Part shown: positions 32,970 to 42,415 of the stretch, one piece after another
Layout of the letters: every line of letters starts with the position of its first letter
How positions within the stretch are numbered: position 1 is the stretch's first letter
Assembly: GCA_027575765.1 (NCBI GenBank)
Contig: JANBPT010000017.1
Coordinates: 62,001 to 126,000 of the forward strand
Reading direction: 5' to 3'
DNA length: 64,000 nt
Origin: Tieghemiomyces parasiticus
Lineage: Eukaryota > Kickxellomycota > Dimargaritomycetes > Dimargaritales > Dimargaritaceae
The notes under the pieces: generated by a model
Told to the model about the DNA's origin: nothing
The model's database searches: none
The model's input: the letters and a program-made list of their open reading frames with translations, nothing else
Made by a program: the position numbers and the translations under genes

Positions 32970-35958
32970 ATGGACGACGATATCACCACCTACCACCGCG
33001 AGTCAGAGTTCAACGTGCCCGGCGGCACGGGCATGGACGGTGAGTAACCATTCCAACCACCTGCGTCTCGGGCCGGTTGGTAAGCCAGGGCGTTGATGGC
33101 CTTGACCTACCCACCAGCGCCCACCTACCCGACACGCATACCTCTAGACCGCTAACATTTTTACGCCTACTTCACCAACCCTCACTCCATTCCTTCCCGA
33201 TAGACTCTACCAAGATCGGTATCAAGGACCTCGTCTCGGACTTCCGCAATGACGAGTCTCTTCAGGATGTGTATAAGCTCACCAAGCGTGCGTACAGTGA
33301 GGGAAAATACGTCAAGCGCCCCAAGGTGGTAGAGCCCCTGCCCCGTCGGCAGGAGGAGCGCGTGACGCGGTCCGAGGCCTATAAGCAGACTAAGGAGGAT
33401 TTGAAAGAGTGGCAGACGGCCGTCCTGGAGGTACGCAGCGCCGATCATCTGCAGTTCCCACTGCGGCGGCCCGAGGAGCTCTATGAGCACGGTTCGTCCC
33501 TTAACGCGGACTTCAAACCTGTCACGGACCTCGAGAAGGGCGTCTTCAACACTCTGAAAGGGGTGGACCGTGTTCCCAAGAAAGCCAAGCTTGGTTACCA
33601 GCTCCCGGTCAATAAGTTGGATAGTCTTAAGATCAAGTCTGAGCTGGAGCAGCGTGCCATCATGAAGGAACTCATGTCACGGTTCCACGCTAAGGCCAGC
33701 CGCGTCGCCAAGATCAAGAGTAAAGCCTACCGCCGGATCAAGCGCCGTGCCAAGGAGAAGGAAGCCCTTAAGAGCCTGGCGAATGACGCCGAGGCTGCTC
33801 AGGAGGAAATGGAGCGCGTCGAACAGGAGCGGGTCCGCGAGCGTCTCACGCTGCGCCACAAGAACACCGGCAAGTGGGCCCAGTCCATGCTCAAGGCGGG
33901 CCGGCGCGATGGAGAGGTAAGTTATTTTATTTATTTTTTAAAAAAGTATAGTAGCGGGGGCAAAGTGGGGAGGTGCCTCACAGGTTACGACTTGCTTTGC
34001 TGGTAATGTTTTGAGGTGATAACTTCTCCAGTCTCACACAGCGCGTCGATGTTTCGCTTACCTCCGTCGCAATCCCTTACCCCCGATCACTATTCGCTCT
34101 TCCAATTTTCTCGCCATGAACTATGTTTAGACCCGTGAGGCCATGATGGAGCAGTTCCGCAAGCACGAGAACCTCAAGCGCAAGATGCATAACGTAGACG
34201 GTGAGGAGGCTGGGGACGAGGTGGATGAGGAGCTGGCCCGGATGAACGACCCCTGGAACGACGACCAGACGGCCAAGCAGCACGCGGTCTCGGCACTTAA
34301 GAAGCTTGCCGGCCAGAAGCCCGAGGAACTGCCCGAGGAAGCCAAGAAGGGCGTATACGGCATGAAGTTCATGCAGAACGCCATGAAGCGTGAGTACGAG
34401 GCCGCCGAGAAGGAACTGGTCGATCTCCGTTCCGAGCTGGCTGCCATGGACGAGAAGGACGAAGAAGACCCACGTAAGGCCCTCACCGCCGTCAAGGCCG
34501 CCACCAAAGCCGCCCAAAAGGCCAGTAAAACGTCCGGCCGCCGTACCTTTGCCGGTCCGTCCCACCACCAGACCGAGACGGCGGTGGCCGTCCTGCCCTT
34601 CCAGCGCGTGCCCACTAGTGAGGAGGCTCCCATTGCCACTGAGAACCTATCTTCCACCAAGGTCAATGTCGAGGTCGGCACGTCGGAAACTAGCTTTAAG
34701 CAATCAAACCAGCCTACCAAGTCCAAGCGCTCCGTACGGTACACAGACGTAGGCGAGACGGCCGACCCGCCCGTCACTGGTAGCAGCGGCAACGCCAACC
34801 CGTGGTTGGTGTCAGGGGCCCGCGCGGTCGAGACCAAGGTGGTTAAGGCCGTGGCGACGGCCACCGGTACCAGTATTGCCGTGGCGGCCAAAAAGGTGGC
34901 CATGCACAAGCACGTTAACGAAGGCCGGGTCGAGATTTCTGATACGGCTACGCTTGCTCTGTCGGACAAGAACGCTGTCAGTCGGAATAGACAGCCGAAG
35001 TCCGAGGCGCCGGAGACCTCAGACATCAGCAGTGGTGCCGACGAAACGTCTTCCGAGTCCGACAGCGAGAGCTCGTCATCCGATGACGATGATGACGAAA
35101 ACCAGGATAAAGATGGCAGCGAGCAATCATCGTCGTCGTCCGATGATGACGAGGAAGACGAGGACGTTAGCGACGACGATGAGACGAATGACATCCCACG
35201 GCCGATTGGCCAGCGCGTAGGATTCAAGCAGCGTGACCTGATCGAAATGGCCTTCGCTAATGATAACATGGTCCTCGAAGAAGAGGACGACGACCAGGAC
35301 GGCCCCAACAACCGGTCGGGCGCCCCGAACGACTCGGACAATTTGCCCGGGTGGGGGTCGTGGAGTGGTGCCGGAGCAGCCGCCAACAAGCCCAAACACT
35401 CCAGACACTCCGTCGTTTCTGACCCGAAGAAGAAGGCGGTGGGAGCAGCGCCGGCGGATGGCAAGCGGCCGACCAACCAATCCGCCGCCACCAGACGGCA
35501 GGTGCGCCAGCCCTTCCAGCTGAACCATGTGGAGATTTATGCCGGACCTTTAACAACAGGCGTAAGTAAAAAACACTCATATCCATCCCCTCCTCCTCCT
35601 CCTCCTTGAGTTTCCCTTCTGGGGAGGAGGGGAGAGGAAAGAGAGGGCTACCTGAGTGATACCTCCCCCCACACACCAACCCCCCCCCTTATGGTTGCCA
35701 GAATGCTAACGCCAATACCTTCATTACCTATGTTTCTTACCGACCTCCCTATTTTTGACGGTACAGCGCAAGTACAGCCCCGTGGTGGCATACAGCACGG
35801 ACCCCATTGTGGACGACGACTCGCGGCAAGTACCGCTGGGCCGCGAGTGGAATACGGAAAAGATCTACAACAAGGTCAACGCCCCGCGCATTCGGACTCA
35901 GGCCGGTGCCATTATCCACCCGCTACGCAAAACCGACAAGGTGTCTTCTCGGCAGTAA
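32970..35958 (+). CDS. UTP14: UTP14-like U3 snoRNP / small-subunit processome protein
   Basis: Four exons, 32970-33039, 33204-33916, 34131-35561 and 35767-35958, give 801 aa. Introns are 164, 214 and 205 bp with GTGAGT or GTAAGT donors and TAG/ACAG acceptors. The Utp14 core is plain: KRAYSEGKYVKRPK, LPRRQEERVTRSEAYKQTKE, KIKSKAYRRIKRRAKEKE, LRHKNTGKWAQSMLK and MNDPWNDD. An acidic low-complexity stretch (SSSDDDDDENQDKD and repeats, about residues 560-620) follows, then NLPGWGSWSGAG. The last exon gives the conserved C-terminal segment ending in GAIIHPLRKTDKVSSRQ. Utp14 works in the nucleolus, where it binds and activates the helicase Dhr1 for 18S rRNA maturation. A 454-codon antisense frame in exon 3 is a codon-bias artefact. 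Confidence 0.88.
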
Positions 35959-36321
35959 CTCTAGTTTCCAATTTTGCTCCAGTTTGCCGGACATCCTGTT
36001 TCCATGCTCTGAGGGGCGCACTCGTGCTGCTCTCCTTTTTCAATATCATTGCTACGTTTAGTAAAATTTAAAAATGTACGTCGCTTATTTATTTATTCAT
36101 TTTTTTCCAACGCGCCCGTTATTTTCCCTTAGCTCCTCCCTGGAGTGTGAGTAAATATTACATTTCGACCCAAGGGTAAGATTACCCTTTATGTAGACGA
36201 CACTGGTCGCTCAGTTAGGCTACAATTACAAGGTGGATTTATTGACAGGGTGGCAGTGAGGTACCGATCATATAAAAGACGGGGGCCTTAACACGGTGTG
36301 GTTGGCGTTGCGGCACGTTAA
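35959..36321. terminator. Convergent 3' intergenic region between UTP14 and the MYST gene
   Basis: A 363-bp AT-rich spacer with TTTATTTATTTATT near 36085-36099 and no gene. Both neighbours end here. Confidence 0.4.
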
Positions 36322-37935
36322 TCAGATGTACCGTAACTCAGCGGCTGAGAAGTGAGGTGGTTTCCACTGCAGGGCCTGCGGATCTATGGTCCGCCGCTTC
36401 TTCTTCATGGCCTTGTAGTAGTTCTCAATCACGGAGTCGTTGAGGCAGATGATGTGCTGGCCGCGGTAATACTTGAGGGCGTCGATGGACTGAAGGGTGT
36501 GCAGAATATCCTGGGTGGTAAACGAAGTCATGTGGGACAGCTCATCGATGGACAGCTCCCCTTTGAACCGCACCAGCTTATCGACGAGGGTTTCGGACCA
36601 GTACGCGCGGTAACTGAGCAAGCCCAGGTCGGAGAGGGGTTTTTCAGGGGACCCGATCTTTCCCTCCGCCTTAGACAGCTCGTAGGAGAAGGCGATGAGC
36701 ACGCGGCCGTAGCCCATGCGCTGATATTGTGGGAGAGTCAGGATGCACGCCAGATTATAATTGTCGAGTGACTCCTTCTCCTTGCTGAAGTACCCGATGG
36801 TGTGCGCGCCGTGGTCGTCCGTAACGGTCATGACGTAGAAGAGGAACGGGTCCACGTCGTAGTACAGGGTCTTGTGGTCGAGGAACAGCTTGGAGATGAG
36901 GCACAGGTTGCGGCAGTAGACCTTCTGCTTGCGGCCGTCAATCTCAAAAAACGAAATCTCGTCCTGGCGGTAAATCTCATTGCCCGGCGGGTGCTGTAAG
37001 GTGCAGTGCATGCAGTGGCGTTCCAGCTGGCGGTGCGAGATAAAGTAGCTGAAACAAAACTCACAAATGTAGACCGTGTCAGCGTGCGCAAACTCCTCCG
37101 GATAAGGTGAAAAGTACCACGCCTCGACCTCGTGGCGACCAATCACGACCCGGTTCAAATTTTTGACCCGCGACACTTCGGAGATGCTCTGTGTCATGGA
37201 CCCGGACGTGCGTAGCTTCTCGATCTCGATTTCCTTGGAGTAGGTACCCACGGGGCCGACCGGCGCCACCGCCGTGCCATCCTCTTCGGCCACGGGGTCG
37301 CCGGGCCCCACCGCTGTCGACTTGGCCCCCGTCGTGGCGGCTGGGGATCCATCGGGACCGGGAGTCCCTGCGGTTGACCGCGCCTCCCTGTTGAACGGAG
37401 TACGGCCCGCTGCTGCGCCAGACTTACGGGGGACCTTAGGGGTCCGACCGCCAGGTGTACCAGGTCCGCTGTTGCCACCGCTGTCGCCGCCCCGCGGCCG
37501 TTTGGCCTTGGGGAACTCGATACCACGGCTCAGTTCGATCCGGTCGGGCCTGATCCATTCATCCAAGCGCTTGTTGAATTCAGAATAGTGAACGTAGTAT
37601 TGGAGCGTTTCAGTCGATTGGATATCTGGCCCGGAGTGTTCGGTAGCCCTCTCCCGGGCTAGGCGAATTTCGGCCCGTGTAGCCTTGACTGTGCGGATAG
37701 AGAGGATCTCAGCCTTGCGGTACTCCGGTTCGGCCGGGTTGACAGACTTCTCCACGAACACTTTGCAGCCGACCTTGATCTCATCCAGTGACGACAACGG
37801 CTGCATGGCATCCGGTTCGGAGACGTTAGGCGTGCCGGAGACCCCGGACGGAGTGCCATCGCCGCCTGACGGAGCTGGACTACTGCCAAGGGCGGCAGCG
37901 CCTTTCCGGTCGGCCTGGGAGGTTGACCGGGGCAT
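36322..37935 (-). CDS. ESA1: MYST histone acetyltransferase, Esa1/Tip60 (KAT5) type
   Basis: A single coding exon of 537 aa. The open frame continues 69 codons upstream but only to a GTG and through a GT/CA repeat, so the ATG at 37935 is preferred. A chromo-barrel domain lies at about 50-145, with KVGCKVFVEKS, LQYYVHYSEFNKRLDEW and RPDRIEL. The MYST domain starts at about 250: zinc finger C291/C294/H307/C311, autoacetylated-Lys equivalent K355, catalytic Cys397, acetyl-CoA loop QRMGYG (405-410) and catalytic Glu431 in SPEKPLSD. Gly/Pro/Thr-rich linkers separate the domains. Esa1 is the catalytic subunit of NuA4 and acetylates histones H4 and H2A, promoting transcription and DNA repair. The chromo barrel plus C2HC finger favours Esa1 over Sas2/Sas3. 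The short CA-rich leader may contain a 5' intron. Confidence 0.9.
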   Translation of the reverse strand: MPRSTSQADRKGAAALGSSPAPSGGDGTPSGVSGTPNVSEPDAMQPLSSLDEIKVGCKVFVEKSVNPAEPEYRKAEILSIRTVKATRAEIRLARERATEHSGPDIQSTETLQYYVHYSEFNKRLDEWIRPDRIELSRGIEFPKAKRPRGGDSGGNSGPGTPGGRTPKVPRKSGAAAGRTPFNREARSTAGTPGPDGSPAATTGAKSTAVGPGDPVAEEDGTAVAPVGPVGTYSKEIEIEKLRTSGSMTQSISEVSRVKNLNRVVIGRHEVEAWYFSPYPEEFAHADTVYICEFCFSYFISHRQLERHCMHCTLQHPPGNEIYRQDEISFFEIDGRKQKVYCRNLCLISKLFLDHKTLYYDVDPFLFYVMTVTDDHGAHTIGYFSKEKESLDNYNLACILTLPQYQRMGYGRVLIAFSYELSKAEGKIGSPEKPLSDLGLLSYRAYWSETLVDKLVRFKGELSIDELSHMTSFTTQDILHTLQSIDALKYYRGQHIICLNDSVIENYYKAMKKKRRTIDPQALQWKPPHFSAAELRYI

Positions 37936-38536
37936 TCTGTGCGTATACGTAGACGTGTGTGTGCGTGTGTGTGTGTATGCGTGTTGGGAAGAGCCGACAG
38001 GGCGTGTCACGAAGGATTGGCAGGCTCTAGGTGTGCGTGTGGTGTAAGGGTGGGTCGTGCAGCGCCGTCTCCTCCGCTGGGCCAACTCCGCCGGATTTGA
38101 GAGCGTAACGGGTATAGTAGGCGGAATGTGGTCAATGGACACCGCTGAACGCAGATAGTTTAATGTGAGAAGCTAGGGTATGTTGATGGTTGCCGTTACA
38201 GAACGGGGCGGTGTATGTGAAAGTGACTATAATTGATGGCGAGTCGCATCTAAAGAAATGACATGGACGGAGGACATGCCCAAACTACGCGTTCCATTTT
38301 CTTTACCGTTGGATTGGAGGACTGGACTAGTGAATGGCGATGGGTGGTATAGTATTTCTGGTATATTCCGATCAGATTTTTTCCCATCTGGCACGAGGTT
38401 TCCTTATCGCGGGCTCCAGCATTTTCGATGTTCTTGGGTGACCGCCGTGAGCCACAGGATTCCACTGTGGAATGGATGCTGAACCAGTTGGACTGGTGGT
38501 ACATCGTATTTGTTTATTGGGCCATTATAGTGGTAA
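37936..38536. promoter_or_regulatory. Promoter region of the MYST gene; 3' end of the Trs33 gene
   Basis: No gene. It contains a GT microsatellite just before the start codon, annotated separately, and otherwise unremarkable sequence. Confidence 0.35.
37939..37985. repeat. GT/CA microsatellite in the MYST leader
   Basis: Alternating GT dinucleotides with a few interruptions lie immediately 5' of the MYST start codon (CA-rich in sense). Since the segment ends in ACAG beside the ATG, it could also be the tail of a 5' leader intron. Confidence 0.65.
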
Positions 38537-39555
38537 CTAATCGTTCAACATGGATTTGACCACCTTAAGCTGAAAAGTACACTGTGGCAGATTAGTCTCC
38601 TGGATTGTTACAATGCAATCCACGCCCAGGTTGGCCATGATGCCGCGGATAAGACCGCAGGGGAACCAGAGGAACGGAGCCACTCGCTTCGAGGCCTGGG
38701 CAGCACCTTCGTCCCCGGACATGTGGAGTAGCCACCGAAACTTGTTGTCTTGGAGGATGTAAACTCCCTGTAAAGCCATAGCCGTGGGGTAGAGTAAGGA
38801 AGTATCAAGGAAACAATAGATACCGTTAGCTTGGCCAGTTCTAGCGGATAGTTCTAGTGAGTCGATGGGAGAAGGTGGCCACCGATAGCATCACGAGTCA
38901 ACAAGATCCGGTATGTGACTTACCCGGTGGTTGGTCTTTAGGTTATCGATTTGCTTGCGGAACAGTTTCGTCCACATGTCCTTACAGATGAACTTGACCA
39001 CGTCCAACGTATCAGCAAACCGCGGCCGGTCCTTTGAGTACCGCTCGGATAGCCGCTGTCCGACACGATAGCCTACGTTCTCGATTTTGTAGTACAGGGA
39101 TTCGGCGGCCTCGTCCCCGGCGGATATTGCGTCGGTGGTGGTGGCGGCAGTGCGGGAGGCCGTATCGCTCGTCGCAGTTCCATCGGCGGCCAACTAGGTA
39201 TGTGGGTGATCGTGTACACCAAATAAGGTGAGGAGTGAGCATAACGGATGGAGAATTGGCATTCCGAGCCTATCGGATCGGCCTGAGGTGTCCGTCTGAG
39301 TCGGTTTAACCCCGAAGCGGCTCAGGGTGGGCCCCTTCCCGTGGGTCCGTATTGTTAACCTACACTTTCTCCGAGGCCATCCAAGTCGGGCCGGTCGCGG
39401 TTCGCCTCGAGGCTGGCGGCTAATGTGCGCACCATCTCCATAAATAGGAAATCAAAGCACGACTCATTCACCAGGCGGACCGCCTGTGGCTGAGACGGCT
39501 GGGATTCATCGACAGTCAGTTGCCGAAATAGGTTGATGGCGGACGTGATAGACAT
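38537..39555 (-). CDS. TRAPP complex subunit Trs33/TRAPPC6
   Basis: Three exons on the minus strand: 39555-39364, 39193-38924 and 38767-38537, giving 230 aa. Introns are 170 bp (GTAGGT donor) and 156 bp (GTAAGT donor), both phase 0. Conserved blocks are NESCFDFLFMEMV (exon 1), ENVGYRVGQRLSERYSKDRPRF and KFICKDMWTKLFRKQIDNLKTNHR (exon 2), then GVYILQDNKFRWL and CGLIRGIMANLG (exon 3). This is the TRAPP Bet3-like alpha/beta fold of the TRAPPC6 branch. A Thr/Ala-rich insert of about 30 residues follows the first helix. TRAPP acts as exchange factor for Rab1/Ypt1 at the Golgi, and Trs33 pairs with Bet3 in the core and marks TRAPPIII/IV function. The frame 5' of the ATG starts only from TTG. Confidence 0.85.
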
Positions 39556-39633
39556 AGTGCCGTGGGGCAATGAAAAATATAAGGGTGAGGTTTGGTACAG
39601 AAAATAGGTTAGTGATGAGGTGACGTGAGGAAT

Positions 39634-39646
39634 GGGGGGGGGGGGG
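39634..39646 (+). repeat. Homopolymer run of 13 G
   Basis: Thirteen consecutive G residues lie just upstream of the Trs33 start (C-run in sense). The exact length may be affected by sequencing or assembly error. Confidence 0.6.
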
Positions 39647-39839
39647 TGAAGGGAGCAGATGAGTCAAGGCGACTGCAGCTAGACTTCGCATCAATTATCA
39701 AGGGTGAAGGTCAGCAAACTAGGTGTCATCGTGCTAACTGCAGCGAGAGGAACCTGCCTACTCCGACCATCCGACTGTGTGCCTCTGCCCAGGGCTGCCC
39801 CTCTTGCCTCCCTGGTACCTCATATCAACTTCGGCATAA

Positions 39840-40168
39840 CCCGGTTCAACCCTTTAGCGGCGGGCTGGCGGTGGTCGTCACATCTAATTACGGTGGCCAT
39901 CGTGAGTGGAGGCTGAGCATCCGGCCGACGCTGACTATTCCACTAGGTTTGGTACGGCATGGTAAGGGAGGTCATCTACGGTAAAGGCGGTGCTCTTCTG
40001 GGCAGCGTCCATTAAACTGTGATCGGTTTCTGCACAGTGGGACAGTGGGGCCGTTACTCGAGGTCAAGACCTCGGCCGCCGCTTGGCCCAGGCTCATGCA
40101 GAGATTCAACCCCGGCGACGAGGTCCTTCTCAGTGACTACGGTCTCTCCCAGAATACCCGGTTCTAAA
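39840..40168 (+). pseudogene. Decayed Ty3/gypsy-like integrase C-terminal fragment
   Basis: The frame ending at 40168 reads VKTSAAAWPRLMQRFNPGDEVLLSDYG before a stop. RFxxGDxVLL followed by a short loop is the usual start of the C-terminal DNA-binding part of gypsy integrases. Upstream, with frame breaks, fragments such as WSSHLI could match the preceding integrase helix. No long terminal repeats, reverse transcriptase or protease with a DTG motif were found nearby. The fragment is short, so chance similarity cannot be excluded. Confidence 0.35.
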
Positions 40169-40489
40169 CCACCTCACGGGTGGACACGCATGTGTCCCTT
40201 TGACAGCGGTTTACTGATTGTGTAGGACATATTGGGGCATTTATGAAGGGTAGATTATCATGAAAAACGTAAAGGCGGGCATCGCAAAAATGTAAATGAA
40301 TAATCGTAAGCGTAATACAATAAGACATTAAATCACTAAGGCACCAGAATGACCTAATCACCGGGTACCCGTCAGTTGTGTGGAAGGGTAAGCAAATATC
40401 ACATTGAGCGACGGTACGTGAAGGAACGTAAGGATAAGGGGAATTGCCACTGAAAATGTGGCCAACTAAGCCGGGCGCATTGCATGGTC

Positions 40490-42415
40490 CTAAAACTCGC
40501 CCACACCCAGTCCAAGCACAGGGTAGTGGGGTGCCAGGCCAGTGGTGGTGCGGTGGTAATTACGGAGCGTGCTGACCTCCTGGATTAGCTGCTCCATGTA
40601 ATCCACGGCGCGTGACAGAATAATCGGGCGGGCCAATTCTCGGCCATCCTCGGTTTCTAGGATGCCTGGTGGCACAATCCGTTTGAGGCGCTCGAAGGCC
40701 TCCTTCATGGCATCGCGGCGCTTCTGCTCGGCGACCTTGTGCTTGAGGTTACGGAGGACAGAGTGGTCGTCGCCGGCGGCGCCAGAATCTAGTTCATCCC
40801 GGGTCATCACGAGTGGCTCGTCGTCATCGTCAACCATAGAGGCCACGGCGGTGCGGGAGACCTTAGACTGACTGGCGCCGACTGCTGTGGTCGCACCGCC
40901 CGCCCATTGGCTCTCCAGCTTTTCGAGACTCTGGTCGATCTGGGCGAGGGCGCGGTCGGTAGTGGAGGCCGGGGAATTCACGGCCTCCTCATTGCAGTGG
41001 ACCGTCTTGGCCCGTTTCGACGCCGGGGTCTGGGTGTCGGTGGCCGGCCCGGTCGAGACATTCTCCACACCGCTGGTCGGTCCGGTCGATCGGACGACTG
41101 TCGATGGTCCGACTTGATTGACGCTGCTCTTGGCGGTCAGGGTCGAGAGTGGGATGGTATTGCGCCACCAGTGCGGGTTTCCCTGGGAGGCGGTGGATAT
41201 GCGGGGTGCCGCAGTTGTGGGCGACGGGATGCGGGTCAGATCCAGGCCGAGGCTTTTACGTTTGCGTTTGAGCGTGGCAGCACTGGTAGGACTGACGGGA
41301 TCCGACAGTGGAGCGCTCGTGAGACGGGAGAAGCGCTGTGCGCTGTTGGCCTGCCCTGCTAGTACCTCCGGACCCTGGGTAAGGTCGGGCTTGCGGGCGC
41401 GTTTACGGCGCGGGGTGGAGTGGCAAACCGCAACCTTACGAGCCGGTACGGCGCTCAGGAGCAAGGAGGTGGACGGCATGGCCCCGCTAACGTCGCTGGC
41501 ACCGTGATACGACACGACCCGCGGGCGCACAGGGGTCACGTTACCGTGGCCGGAGCCCTGCGCGTTCATCTGCAGGGCGAGGCCTGCCCAGTACGCCTCG
41601 CCGTCACTAACCGTGCGACGGGCAGTCTTGCCCAAGGTGGTATCTGACGGGTTGATCCCCAGTTTGGGACCCAGGGGTGCGGGCCCGCCTTGGTTGGCCT
41701 TGCCGAGACCTGGGTGCGTGGGGTAGAAAGTGGTCGGGTAGAGCGATGTGGGCGTACCGGCCGCAACAGACCCAGTACCTTTGGTTGGAGTGAGGAAATC
41801 GAGGTCGAGGTTACTGAGGGGCACGCCGTAGGTATCGGTGGCCGGCGAACTGTACAGGGCAGTCGGATCGTAAGTTACCGGGTCCGCGCCGCCGGCCGCC
41901 ATGCTGTGCAGGGCGTTCGGGTTGAGCGTACCAGCAGACGACGAATGCCCCTGCTGCAGAAAGGGGAAGGCACCCCAGGGACCGAGCTTACTGGGGAGCC
42001 CGGCTGTATAAGCAGTGTTGGCGGCCTGAAACGACTGTGGCGTCATGTGGGCACCGGTCATCATATTAATAAAGCCGGGGGATGCGTGGAACGGCGAAAT
42101 GGGCGATACCAGACCGGCAGCAAGAAAGGCTGGGTTATTGGCCATACTGGCGAAGGTTTCGGCGGAAAAATGGGTCATATTAGGATGAACAGCCAGACCG
42201 GGGACGACTGCCGGGGTGGTAACACCTGTGGCCGGCTCGGCGGTGGAGGCCACTAGACCTAGAGCGGAGGCCCGGGTGCAAGGTGCACTGGTGAAATGGC
42301 CCTGGCCGACGCCGTGGCCGGGGGTTACTGGCGTCTGGGGAAGCTGTGCGCTAGCTTGCCTGGTAAGGCAGTCGGTACCGCTTACAGCGGAATTGCTGGC
42401 AGCAGTAGCAGTCAT
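40490..42415 (-). CDS. bHLH transcription factor, class B type
   Basis: A single exon of 641 aa. The frame starts six codons earlier with TTG; the first ATG is at 42415. The bHLH domain is at the C-terminus (about 555-620): basic region LKHKVAEQKRRDAMKEAF with the His-Glu-Arg triad that reads CACGTG, helix 1, a loop of about 15 residues (PPGILETEDGRELARP), then helix 2 ILSRAVDYMEQLIQEVSTLR. No long leucine zipper follows. The N-terminal 500 residues are Pro/Ser/Thr/Ala-rich and presumably regulatory, with a basic patch RRKRARKP near the middle. I cannot assign it to a named yeast factor. A role at the CACGTG pair between RPS11 and UTP14 is possible but unproven. Confidence 0.8.
   Translation of the reverse strand: MTATAASNSAVSGTDCLTRQASAQLPQTPVTPGHGVGQGHFTSAPCTRASALGLVASTAEPATGVTTPAVVPGLAVHPNMTHFSAETFASMANNPAFLAAGLVSPISPFHASPGFINMMTGAHMTPQSFQAANTAYTAGLPSKLGPWGAFPFLQQGHSSSAGTLNPNALHSMAAGGADPVTYDPTALYSSPATDTYGVPLSNLDLDFLTPTKGTGSVAAGTPTSLYPTTFYPTHPGLGKANQGGPAPLGPKLGINPSDTTLGKTARRTVSDGEAYWAGLALQMNAQGSGHGNVTPVRPRVVSYHGASDVSGAMPSTSLLLSAVPARKVAVCHSTPRRKRARKPDLTQGPEVLAGQANSAQRFSRLTSAPLSDPVSPTSAATLKRKRKSLGLDLTRIPSPTTAAPRISTASQGNPHWWRNTIPLSTLTAKSSVNQVGPSTVVRSTGPTSGVENVSTGPATDTQTPASKRAKTVHCNEEAVNSPASTTDRALAQIDQSLEKLESQWAGGATTAVGASQSKVSRTAVASMVDDDDEPLVMTRDELDSGAAGDDHSVLRNLKHKVAEQKRRDAMKEAFERLKRIVPPGILETEDGRELARPIILSRAVDYMEQLIQEVSTLRNYHRTTTGLAPHYPVLGLGVGEF

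Larger units (their letters stand above)
39556..40489. other. Intergenic region with a probable retroelement fragment
   Basis: Between the Trs33 start and the bHLH stop. It holds a 13-G run at 39634-39646 and, further right, a degenerate stretch resembling the end of a Ty3/gypsy integrase, annotated separately. No intact gene was found. Confidence 0.35.

Noticed and set aside
34127..35491. 454-codon open frame antisense to UTP14
   Set aside because: It is rich in Ser, Thr and Ala with no domain, and mirrors the conserved UTP14 exon; strong GC-ending codon bias opens the opposite strand.
37936..38142. 69-codon N-terminal extension of the MYST acetyltransferase
   Set aside because: It starts with GTG and runs through a CA-repeat reading as His-Thr; the ATG at 37935 gives a normal Esa1 N-terminus.
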